DNA of 64,000 bases from CAXSBR01 sp964252015. GTDB taxonomy: Bacteria > Actinomycetota > Actinomycetes > Mycobacteriales > Jatrophihabitantaceae. Position numbers and translations under genes: made by a program. The stretch spans positions 124,001-188,000 of the forward strand of contig CAXULW010000002.1 in assembly GCA_964252015.1 (NCBI GenBank), read 5' to 3'. The notes below the pieces were generated by a model. That model was given only the letters and a program-made list of their open reading frames with translations. It was not told the origin of the DNA and did no database searches. Positions 51,756 to 60,050 of this stretch are shown piece by piece (position 1 is the first letter of the stretch; each line of letters begins with the position of its first letter).

Positions 51756-53365
51756 CTGCGCCGACCGTAGGGACTGCTGAGGAGGCCGGCCTTACCCATA
51801 AGCAGATCCTGGTCATCATGTCCGGACTGATGATGGGCATGTTCCTTGCCTCCCTGGACCAGACCATCGTGTCGACGGCGTTGCCGACCATCGTGGGCGA
51901 CTTCCACCGCAGCGACCTGCTGTCCTGGGTCATCACGGCCTACCTGTTGGCCAGCACCGCGTCGACCCCGCTGTGGGGCAAGGCGGGTGATCTCTACGGA
52001 CGCAAGCGCGTGTTCCAGTTGGCGATCGTGGTGTTCCTGGTGGGCAGCACGCTGTGCGGGGCCGCGCAGAACATGCTCGAGCTCATCGCGTTCCGCGGGC
52101 TGCAGGGCATCGGCGGTGGCGGCCTGATCTCGCTGGTCTTCGCGATCATCGGTGACGTGATCCCGCCGCGCGAGCGGGGTCGCTACCAGGGCTACTTCGG
52201 GGCGGTGTTCGGTGTCTCCAGCGTGGTGGGGCCGCTGGCCGGGGGCTTTGCCGTCGACAACCTGAGTTGGCGCTACATCTTCTACATCAACCTGCCACTC
52301 GGCATTGCCGCGCTCATCGTCACCAACCGGGTCCTGCGTCTGCCGAAGCGAACCCGACACGTCCAGATCGACTGGTGGGGTGCGCTTCTGCTGGTCCTAG
52401 GCGTTTCGTCCATCCTGCTGGGCACGCAGTCCGGCGGCACCGATTACCCGTGGGGATCGTGGCAGATCATCGGGCTGTTCGTGCTGGGCGTGGTGTTCCT
52501 CGTCGGCTTCGTGATCAGGGAACACGTCGGCCCAGAACCGATCCTGCCGCTGGGTCTGTTCAAGATGCAGATCTTCACCGTGTCGAACATCATCGCGTTC
52601 GTCAGCGGTGTCGCCATGTTCGGCGCGCTCGCCTTTCTGCCGCAGTACATGCAACTCGTGCACGGCGTCTCGGCCACCGCATCCGGCCTGCTGTTGCTGC
52701 CCCTGCTGATCGGCCTGCTGGTGATGAGCATCGGCTCGGGCCGATACATCTCGGCCACCGGAAATTACCGGTGGTTCCCGCTCGTCGGCACCATCCTGGT
52801 CACCCTCGGGTTGTGGCTGCTGACCTTTGTCGGTGCGCACACGTCCCTGGCCATAGTGGGGTTGTACATCCTCGTGTTCGGCGCCGGCTTGGGCTTGTTC
52901 ATGCAGGTACTGACGTTGGTCGTTCAGAACGCCGTCCCGATGAGACAGATGGGCGTCGCCACCTCGTCCGTGACGTTCTTCCGATCGATGGGTGGAGCAA
53001 TTGGAGCATCGGCACTCGGCGCGGTGCTCACCGCCCGCATCGCCTACGAGTTCCCGCATTACCTGCCGGCGGCAACACTGGCCAGCGGAGGCGACAAGGT
53101 GTCCCAGCTCGTGCAGAGCCCGGCCGCGTTGAACGCGTTGAAGCGCACCAACCCCGCCCTGCACGAAGGCATCATCCAGGCGTACTCGCACGCCATCGAC
53201 CGGGTGTTCCTGATCGCCATGTTCGTCTCGGTCCTCAGCGTCATCGCCGCGCTGTTCATCAAACAAGTGCGACTGCGTGGCAGCAACGAACCCGCCGCTC
53301 CCCCGCCGGCCGAACCCGCCGTCGTCGGCGCCGCCACAGTCGTCGATACAGAGGGGACGCACTAA
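51752..53365 (+). CDS. DHA2-family MFS drug exporter (14 membrane segments)
   Basis: 537 aa from ATG 51752. MFLASLDQTIVSTALPTIVG is the DHA2 motif in helix 1, WVITAYLLASTASTPLWGK and DLYGRKRVFQ form motif A, and the count of hydrophobic stretches suits 14 helices. GGAGAGAG lies 10 nt before the start. Proton-driven export of hydrophobic or cationic compounds is expected. Its TAA stop overlaps the ATG of the kinase-like gene. Confidence 0.93.
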   Translation: MTAPTVGTAEEAGLTHKQILVIMSGLMMGMFLASLDQTIVSTALPTIVGDFHRSDLLSWVITAYLLASTASTPLWGKAGDLYGRKRVFQLAIVVFLVGSTLCGAAQNMLELIAFRGLQGIGGGGLISLVFAIIGDVIPPRERGRYQGYFGAVFGVSSVVGPLAGGFAVDNLSWRYIFYINLPLGIAALIVTNRVLRLPKRTRHVQIDWWGALLLVLGVSSILLGTQSGGTDYPWGSWQIIGLFVLGVVFLVGFVIREHVGPEPILPLGLFKMQIFTVSNIIAFVSGVAMFGALAFLPQYMQLVHGVSATASGLLLLPLLIGLLVMSIGSGRYISATGNYRWFPLVGTILVTLGLWLLTFVGAHTSLAIVGLYILVFGAGLGLFMQVLTLVVQNAVPMRQMGVATSSVTFFRSMGGAIGASALGAVLTARIAYEFPHYLPAATLASGGDKVSQLVQSPAALNALKRTNPALHEGIIQAYSHAIDRVFLIAMFVSVLSVIAALFIKQVRLRGSNEPAAPPPAEPAVVGAATVVDTEGTH

Positions 53366-54018
53366 TGCCTGGTGTCACGATCACGGCTGACTACGGAGCC
53401 GGCGGGAGCTACGTCGCCCCCGCCGTGGCGAGAGTCCTCGGCCTGCCCATGCTCGATCGGGCCATCAGCACGGACGTGGCGGCCAAGCTGCATGTATCCG
53501 TACAGGAAGCCACCGGCGCTCAGCTCAAACGGTCTCTCGTTGGCCGGTTCTTCGACGTGCTGGCACCCCTGTCCGGCGGGGTGCTGGGCGCCGGCACCGA
53601 TGCCGCGCCCCCCACGGACGACTTCCCACCCCACGACGACGCCGACATGTTCCGCGAGCAAGCCGAGGCAATCATGCGCCAGGCTCTGGTGTCGGGCGCA
53701 GTGATCCACGGCCGCGCCGGCGCCGCCGCCTTCCAAAACGAACCGGGCGTGCTGCACGTCCGTCTCATCGGCAGGCTCGAGGCTCGGATCGCCCAGGGCG
53801 CCAAACTCGAACGCGTCTCACTCGATGAGGCTCGGCGGGCCCAGCCGCAGGTGGACCGGGCCCGCGCCCACTACGTCCGGAGGCTGTACAACGTCCGCAT
53901 CGACGATCCCGCCCTGTACGACCTTCAGATCGATAGCACCCAGATACCCCTGGATACGTGCGTGGATCTTATCGTGGCGGCGTACCGATCAGTTCGCGTC
54001 AGCCGCACCCCCGGATAG
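53365..54018 (+). CDS. Cytidylate kinase-like family protein
   Basis: 217 aa from ATG 53365. VTITADYGAGGSYVAPAVARVLGLPMLDRAI (in short blocks: a P-loop region in GAGGS followed by a conserved LDRAI) and VIHGRAGAAAF, LHVRLIGRLEARI, then RRLYNVRIDDPALYDLQIDS match the cytidylate-kinase-like family. It is fused translationally to the MFS gene (TAATG). Whether it phosphorylates a nucleotide or, as some relatives may, a drug or cofactor is unknown. A piece of its 3' end is duplicated at 58997-59103. Confidence 0.85.
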   Translation: MPGVTITADYGAGGSYVAPAVARVLGLPMLDRAISTDVAAKLHVSVQEATGAQLKRSLVGRFFDVLAPLSGGVLGAGTDAAPPTDDFPPHDDADMFREQAEAIMRQALVSGAVIHGRAGAAAFQNEPGVLHVRLIGRLEARIAQGAKLERVSLDEARRAQPQVDRARAHYVRRLYNVRIDDPALYDLQIDSTQIPLDTCVDLIVAAYRSVRVSRTPG

Positions 54019-54140
54019 CTCAAGATCATCCGAGCGTCGCACAGCCTCTACTTACGTTAATGTTGTCGGAGCACTCCACGGGGAGTTGAACGCGATGGCA
54101 TCGGCGGCCGGCCGGATGCCCGTATTTAGGGATCTCATTC

Positions 54141-57100
54141 GTGTCTGCCCCCGGGTACCGTGCCATGTCTCGCCTCGTCGCCCTTCCCGCAGTAGCGGTG
54201 CTCGTGGCCGGTGGGTCGATGTTCCTGTCTACGGCGGCGAGCGCGGCCCCCACGTCGCCGTGCACGAACAGGTCCATACCAGCGCTGCAGAGCACCGTGA
54301 CCTGTGGCACCCCGGGCAGCTACATCCTCTTCCCCCCGACCGGAACGACCTCGGTCAGCCTCGACGCGATCGGTGCCGGCGGCGGTGCGGGATATCCCGC
54401 CCGCGCCCACATCGGCGGTAACGGCGCGGAGGTGACGGGCACAGCTACGCTCCCGCCCCAGACTTACGCCCTCTACGTCATCGTGGGTGCCGCCGGCACC
54501 GGTGACAATCACGGCACCGGCACCGGTGGCAAAGCCTCGGCCGTGATAGCTCTGGACGGCGACTTTGACGTGCTGGGCAAGCTCAACGTCGCCGGCGGCG
54601 GGGGCAGCGGCGCTTACAACGGCGACGGCGGGAACGCCGGTTCGCCCGGGACAAGTGACAACGCCCAGGCCGTGTCGGGACCAGGGGCGTCCGGCACTGG
54701 CCCGACCGGAGGCGCCGGCGGCACGGGGAACTACGCCGCCGGAACTGCAGGTGGCAGCGACACCGGCGGGAGCACGGTGGCCGCGGGCGGCAACGGCGGT
54801 GCGGTGCCGGGTGGTGCGACCGGTGGTGGCGGCGGCGGCGGTTACGGCGGCGGCGGCGGCGGCGGTGCCAGCAGGGGCAGCATCCTCAGCAGCAACGTGG
54901 CCGGCGGCGGCGGCGGATCGTCATTCGCGTCATCTCGGTTGACCTCAGCCACGGTCACCGTTGCGTCCGGGACCGGCGGGATCCAGCTACCAGGTCTGGT
55001 GGCCGGCGACGGCAGCCCCGGACGGGTCACGCTGACCTTCAACGGGGTGGCCGTGCCGGGAGCCCCGACATCCGTGTCAGCTACGCCAGGTGACCACCAG
55101 GCGTCGGTGTCGTTCACGGCGCCAGCCAGTAACGGCGGGTCGGCGATCACCGGTTACACGGTGACGTCGAGTCCGGGTGGGTCGACCCAATCCTGCGCAA
55201 CCAGTCCGTGTGTGATCACGGGTTTGACCAACGGCACCGCCTATACCTTCACGGTGCATGCGACCAACGTGAACGGGAACTCAGTGGAGTCCGCTGCGAG
55301 CACCGCGGTCACTCCGGCGGCGCGCCCGGGTGCGCCAACCGCAGTCGTGGCGACACTTGGCGACCATCAAGCGTCGGTCGCGTTCACGGCGCCCGCCAGT
55401 AACGGCGGGTCCGCAATCACCTCCTATACGGTCACGTCCGCGCCGGGTGGCGTCACCGCGACCTGTGTGGGCAGCCCGTGTGTGGTCACCGGTCTGACCA
55501 ACGGCACCGCCTACACATTCACCGTGCACGCCACCAACGCCATCGGTGCTTCCGTCGAGTCGGCCCCCTCGACCGCCGTGACCCCGGCCGGGGTGCCGGC
55601 GGCGCCGACCGCGGTGTCCGCCGATCCCGGTGACCACCAGGCTTCGGTGTCGTTCACGGCACCGGCCAACAACGGGCGCCCGATCACCAGCTATACCGTG
55701 ACCTCCGCCCCCGGTGGTGCCACCACTTCGTGTGCGTCTTCGCCGTGCGTCGTGACCGGGCTGACCAACGGGACCGCTTACACATTCACCGTGCACGCCA
55801 CCAACGCCATCGGTAATTCCGTCGAGTCGACCCCTTCCATTGCCGTCACCCCTGCGGTCGCGCCGGGTGCGCCCACCGGGGTCTCGGCCACGTTGGGTGA
55901 CCACCAGGCCTCGGTGTCGTTCACGGCACCAGCCAGCAACGGCGGCTCGCCGATCACCTCGTACACGGTCACCTCCGCCCCAGGCGACATCTTCGTGTCC
56001 TGCACCGTGTCACCGTGCCTCGTCACCGGGCTGACCAACGGCACCGCGTACACGTTCACCGTGCACGCGACCAACGGGGTGGGCGACTCGGTCGAGTCGA
56101 CCCCGTCCGCGGCGGTGACCCCCGCCGGAGTACCGGCGGCGCCGAGCGCGGTCACGCTGACCCCGGGCGACCAAAAGATCACCGTGTCCTTCCCCGCCCC
56201 GGATGATCAGGGCGCGCCGATCACCTCCTACCAGGTGTCCACCGACGGCGGCCTGACCTATACCACCGTGACGACCACCGTGGACAACGGCCTCACTTCG
56301 GCCACGGTCACCGGCCTGAGCAACGGCACCGCGTACTCGGTCCGGGTGCGCGCCCTCAACGCCCAGGGCGCGGGCTCCGCTTCCGCCGCACAGTCCGCCA
56401 CGCCGGTGACCACGCCGGGCGCGCCCACCGCAGTCTCCGCGACGTTGGGTGATGGGCAGGCGTCGGTGTCGTTCACCGCGCCAGCCAGTGACGGCGGGTC
56501 CCCGATAACTTCGTACACGGTCACGTCCGCGCCGGGCGGGGTGAGCGCGACCTGCCCGAGTAGTCCGTCTGTGGTCAGCGGTTTGTCCAACGGCACCAGC
56601 TACACGTTCACCGTGCACGCCACGACCGACGTCGGTGACTCGGTCGAGTCGAGCCCGTCGTCGGCGGTGACGCCAGCTGGAATCCCATCAGCGCCGTCCT
56701 CGGTGACGATCACCCCGGGTGACGGTCAGCTCACGCTGTCCTTCCCGGCCCCGGATGACCAGGGCGCTCCGATCACCTCTTACCAGGTGTCTACGGATGG
56801 CGGTGACACCTTTACCGACGTGGCCACGACCGTCGTCAACGGCTTGATCACGGCCACGGTCACCGGCCTGACCAACGGCAATGCGTATGCAGTGCAGGTC
56901 CGGGCCGTCAACGCTCAGGGCCCGGGTTCCCCCTCGGGTGCGCAGTCGGTCACGCCGGTAACCACCCCGGGCGTACCGACCGAGGTCAGCGCCGTCCGCG
57001 GTGACCACTCGGCCCAGGTCAGTTTCACTCCCCCGGCCTCTGATGGCGGGTCCGCGATCACGTCCTACACGGTCACCGCCAGCCCGGGTGGGGTCACTGC

Positions 57101-58808
57101 CACCTGCACCGAATCACCATGCCTGGTCGAGGGTCTGAACAACGGCACCGTCTACACGTTCACGGTCCACGCCACCAGTGCTGTCGGTGACTCGGCCGAA
57201 TCGGCCGCCTCCAACGAGGTCACCCCGGCAACCGTGCCGGATATCCCCACCGAGGTCACCGCCTCCCCCGGCGACTCGGCGGTGACGGTGTCGTTCACCG
57301 CGCCGGCCGACGGCGGGTCTGCGATCACTGCTTATGAGTACAGCCTCGACGGCGGCGCGACCTGGACGGCCCTGAGCACCACCGGTTCGGTTACCGGGAC
57401 GATCGCGGGCCTGACCAACGGCACGGCGTACTCGGTGCAGGTGCGCGCGGTCAACACCACCGGTGCCGGCCCGGCTACCACTCCGGTGTCCGTGACTCCC
57501 GCGACCAGCCCCGACGCTCCCACCGCCGTCACCGCCACCGCGGGACCGGGCCGGGCCAGTGTGTCGTTCACCGCGCCCACCAACAATGGCGGCGCACCGA
57601 TCACCTCTTACACCGTCACCTCCGCCCCCGGCGATATCACCGCCACCTGCACCGAATCACCGTGCCTGATCACGGGGCTCACCAACGGCACCGCCTATAC
57701 CTTCACCGTGCACGCCACGAACACCGCCGGTGATTCGGTCGAATCAAGCTCAAGCGCCGCGGTGACCCCGATCGCCCCACCCAGCGCACCCCGCCCCGCT
57801 GCGAGTGCGACCACCACCACCGTCACCCTCACCTTCCCGGCACCGGCGTCCGGCGGGGAACCCATCACCGGCTACCAGTACTCCCTCGACGGGGGCGCGA
57901 CCTGGCTCACCCTGGACACCACCCCCGGGACCGGAACCAACCTCACCGCCACGATCACCGGCCTGGACCCGGGTACCGACTACTCCATCCTCGTCCGGGC
58001 CGTCAGCGCCGCCGGTAACGGTGTCGCATCCGACCCCATCGCCGTCTCCACCCGCCCGCTCACCCCGCCCGCACCCACCGCCACCCCCGGCACCGCCTCA
58101 GTCCGGGTGCAGTGGACTCAGACGGGCGGCGCCTCCGTGACCGGGTACACCGTCACCGCGCACCCCGGCCCGGCCACCTGCACCACCGACGCACCCACGA
58201 CCACGTCCTGCGTCATCGGCGCCACCGCCGGCGTGGCTTACACGTACACCGTCGTCGCCCACACCGGTACCGCCGACTCGGCGGCGTCGCCGGCATCACC
58301 GTCGGTCACGGCGGCCGCACCGGTCGTGCCCGTCACGGCACCCACCACCGCGCCCGCCACCCTGACCACCACTACCGGTACGCCGAAAACCGTCACCCCC
58401 GGCCAGCACCTCACCGTGACCGGGAGCGGTTTCCTGTCCTACTCCAGCGTCACCGTCATCCTCTACAGCGACCCGACCGTGCTCGGTGAGACGGTCACCA
58501 ACCCCGACGGTGATATGCGCTCGGCGATCACCATCCCCACCACCCTGACCGCCGGCACCCACGACATCGTCGCTTCCGGCGTCGACGCAACCGGTACGGT
58601 CCGCTTCATCCGGCTGGAGTTCACGCTCACCGCGACCAGTCCGTCCAGCACTCCGCCGAGCACCACGACCAGTAACGGCAACACCGGCACCGGCACATTG
58701 CCAAATACCGGCTCACCTATCCGGCAACTCACCACCTGGGCCGTTCTGCTCATTGCGGTCGGAACCTTCCTACTCACGCGCAGCCGCCGCACCCGACCCC
58801 GCCACTGA
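54141..58808 (+). CDS. Giant cell-wall protein: glycine-rich head, twelve FN3 domains, LPXTG anchor
   Basis: 1555 aa. Signal peptide at about residues 9-35 (ALPAVAVLVAGGSMFLSTA), a Cys-pair region, a glycine-rich section at about 75-290, then twelve fibronectin type III domains from about 302 to 1390. An Ig/IPT-like domain (VTPGQHLTVTGSGFLSYSS) and a Thr/Ser-rich stem follow, with a sortase signal LPNTG at about 1520, a hydrophobic helix and an RSRRTRPRH tail. Two FN3 types occur: one with a Cys pair in a SC...SPC loop (1-4, 8, 10) and one with Y-x-x-S-x-D-G-G strands (5, 7, 9, 11). Domain 6 has lost its second Cys. Start GTG 54141 or ATG 54165. Probably an adhesin or surface structural protein; no sortase is nearby. 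Confidence 0.88.
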   Translation: MSAPGYRAMSRLVALPAVAVLVAGGSMFLSTAASAAPTSPCTNRSIPALQSTVTCGTPGSYILFPPTGTTSVSLDAIGAGGGAGYPARAHIGGNGAEVTGTATLPPQTYALYVIVGAAGTGDNHGTGTGGKASAVIALDGDFDVLGKLNVAGGGGSGAYNGDGGNAGSPGTSDNAQAVSGPGASGTGPTGGAGGTGNYAAGTAGGSDTGGSTVAAGGNGGAVPGGATGGGGGGGYGGGGGGGASRGSILSSNVAGGGGGSSFASSRLTSATVTVASGTGGIQLPGLVAGDGSPGRVTLTFNGVAVPGAPTSVSATPGDHQASVSFTAPASNGGSAITGYTVTSSPGGSTQSCATSPCVITGLTNGTAYTFTVHATNVNGNSVESAASTAVTPAARPGAPTAVVATLGDHQASVAFTAPASNGGSAITSYTVTSAPGGVTATCVGSPCVVTGLTNGTAYTFTVHATNAIGASVESAPSTAVTPAGVPAAPTAVSADPGDHQASVSFTAPANNGRPITSYTVTSAPGGATTSCASSPCVVTGLTNGTAYTFTVHATNAIGNSVESTPSIAVTPAVAPGAPTGVSATLGDHQASVSFTAPASNGGSPITSYTVTSAPGDIFVSCTVSPCLVTGLTNGTAYTFTVHATNGVGDSVESTPSAAVTPAGVPAAPSAVTLTPGDQKITVSFPAPDDQGAPITSYQVSTDGGLTYTTVTTTVDNGLTSATVTGLSNGTAYSVRVRALNAQGAGSASAAQSATPVTTPGAPTAVSATLGDGQASVSFTAPASDGGSPITSYTVTSAPGGVSATCPSSPSVVSGLSNGTSYTFTVHATTDVGDSVESSPSSAVTPAGIPSAPSSVTITPGDGQLTLSFPAPDDQGAPITSYQVSTDGGDTFTDVATTVVNGLITATVTGLTNGNAYAVQVRAVNAQGPGSPSGAQSVTPVTTPGVPTEVSAVRGDHSAQVSFTPPASDGGSAITSYTVTASPGGVTATCTESPCLVEGLNNGTVYTFTVHATSAVGDSAESAASNEVTPATVPDIPTEVTASPGDSAVTVSFTAPADGGSAITAYEYSLDGGATWTALSTTGSVTGTIAGLTNGTAYSVQVRAVNTTGAGPATTPVSVTPATSPDAPTAVTATAGPGRASVSFTAPTNNGGAPITSYTVTSAPGDITATCTESPCLITGLTNGTAYTFTVHATNTAGDSVESSSSAAVTPIAPPSAPRPAASATTTTVTLTFPAPASGGEPITGYQYSLDGGATWLTLDTTPGTGTNLTATITGLDPGTDYSILVRAVSAAGNGVASDPIAVSTRPLTPPAPTATPGTASVRVQWTQTGGASVTGYTVTAHPGPATCTTDAPTTTSCVIGATAGVAYTYTVVAHTGTADSAASPASPSVTAAAPVVPVTAPTTAPATLTTTTGTPKTVTPGQHLTVTGSGFLSYSSVTVILYSDPTVLGETVTNPDGDMRSAITIPTTLTAGTHDIVASGVDATGTVRFIRLEFTLTATSPSSTPPSTTTSNGNTGTGTLPNTGSPIRQLTTWAVLLIAVGTFLLTRSRRTRPRH

Positions 58809-58888
58809 CCGTGGGTGCTGGGGGTCGAGGAGCGAGATCCTCGCGACACCGACCATCCCACGGGTGCGGAGCAGGCGGGCGAGAACGA

Positions 58889-59103
58889 GCGGAGCCGCGC
58901 GTCACCGAGTTGACCCAGTCGATTCGCCTCGCGACGACAATGACCGCGGGTCAGTTTGGCCATCTGGATGGGCGGAGTGGCCCGCGAGATCAACCCGGCC
59001 CAGCCGCAGGTGGACCGGGCCCGCGCCCACTACGTCCGGAGCCTGTACAACGTCCGCATGGCCGCGTACCGATCACCTAGAACCGGCCACGCCCGAGGGT
59101 AGC
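58889..59103 (+). pseudogene. Chimeric scar: patatin-gene 5' fragment joined to kinase-gene 3' fragment
   Basis: 58889-58995 matches 60069-60177 (start of the patatin gene) with few changes and a 2-bp loss that shifts frame. 58997-59059 matches 53838-53900 of the cytidylate-kinase-like gene with one mismatch; after a 75-bp deletion the match resumes with GCGTACCGATCA and ends at a TAG in the same place. Neither part can be functional. It records an illegitimate junction between the two flanking genes. Confidence 0.88.
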
Positions 59104-59115
59104 TCGGAGCACGGT

Positions 59116-59775
59116 CTACCGCGGTCGACCGTTATGACCGACGTAACCGCGTTGACCGGTCACTAGGGGTCGGGTAGGCGCCAAGGATCCGGTTGCTCTT
59201 CGATGGTGGTAGGGGTAGAAGTCGTTCGAGGTGGTGGGTCGTGTTCCGGCGGGTGGTCGGGTCCAATCGACCCAGGCTGGTGGGGTCCCGGTGGGGTCCA
59301 CGACGGGACGCCATCCTTCATGTGACAAGACCATCGAGACCGCTCGAACTCGCGGTGGTGCTAACCGCAGACGAGGGTGAGATTGTCGATGTCGGTGCGG
59401 CCACCGTCGGCCCAGGCGCGGACGTCCCGCCCGCGTCGTTGACGACCATGGGGATGATGTCGGCCTCACCCGCGTGGTTGAGCGTAGCGACGCTGCTCCG
59501 GCGTACGTGGGTCACGCACACCACCGTCGTCGGGGGGCGGGGTTTGGCCAGGCAGTCGAACAGGGTCTGCCACTTTGCCGCGCCGAACCCGACCCGCGGG
59601 CCCAGGTTCTCCGCCGCCTTGACCCGCGCTCTTGCCTCACCCGGGGTGATCCGCAACGCGTCGACCAGAGTGTCGCCGAGCTCCGGGCGCCCAGGGAACC
59701 GGCGACGTCACGGCGGTCCAGCTCCGCGATCAACGCATGGTCGAACACGGGCAGCCGGCGCAGCTGGGTCTCCAC
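59116..59775 (-). pseudogene. Broken 13E12/DUF222-type HNH endonuclease gene
   Basis: Pieces of a DUF222 protein are spread over shifted frames on the minus strand: ALIAELDRRDVAGSLGARSS, then ITPGEARARVKAAENLGPRV, then GEADIIPMVVNDAGG, and finally a C-terminal end SHEGWRPVVDPTGTPPAW. The order is right, but at least two frameshifts and a large loss in the middle (including the HNH core) are needed. Such genes are multicopy in actinobacteria. Confidence 0.8.
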
Positions 59776-59815
59776 GGCCTAGGCCAGTGGGCAGGTCCGC
59801 TCAGGCAGGGAGAGG

Positions 59816-59861
59816 TCAGCGATGTCCTGAGACATACCTGTCAGCGATGTCGCGAGACATC
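59816..59861. repeat. Direct/inverted repeat pair resembling insertion-sequence ends
   Basis: GTCAGCGATGTC occurs at 59816 and 59840. Each is part of a dyad: GATGTC-CTGA-GACAT (59821-59835) and GATGTC-GCGA-GACATC (59846-59861). Similar ATGTC...GACAT dyads occur near IS481-type elements in actinobacteria, to my recollection; no transposase frame remains here. Confidence 0.45.
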
Positions 59862-60050
59862 AAAGACCCAACCAACCGACGACCAAAAGCAAAAAACGAA
59901 ACGACCACACCACCCATCGTCGGCGCGCCCTGTGACTCTGCAATTTTCAAGGCCACGCATTAAGGCCAACCTGATTCATCCGCCCCAACGTATTTACGCC
60001 ACGTCGGCGCGGGTGGACGATGTCGCAGTCGACTAAGTCTGGGGGGAACA
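59862..60050. other. AT-richer stretch without genes before the patatin gene
   Basis: Visibly lower G+C than the surroundings (AAAAGCAAAAAACGAAACG, GCAATTTTCAAGG). No coding frame with family features. It ends in GGGGGGAAC, the ribosome binding site of the patatin gene. Likely the residue of an inserted element plus the native promoter. Confidence 0.5.

Noticed and set aside
58811..59080. 89-aa frame after the FN3 gene as a new small protein
   Set aside because: Its sequence is explained by the patatin 5' relic in a shifted frame; it is part of the chimeric scar.
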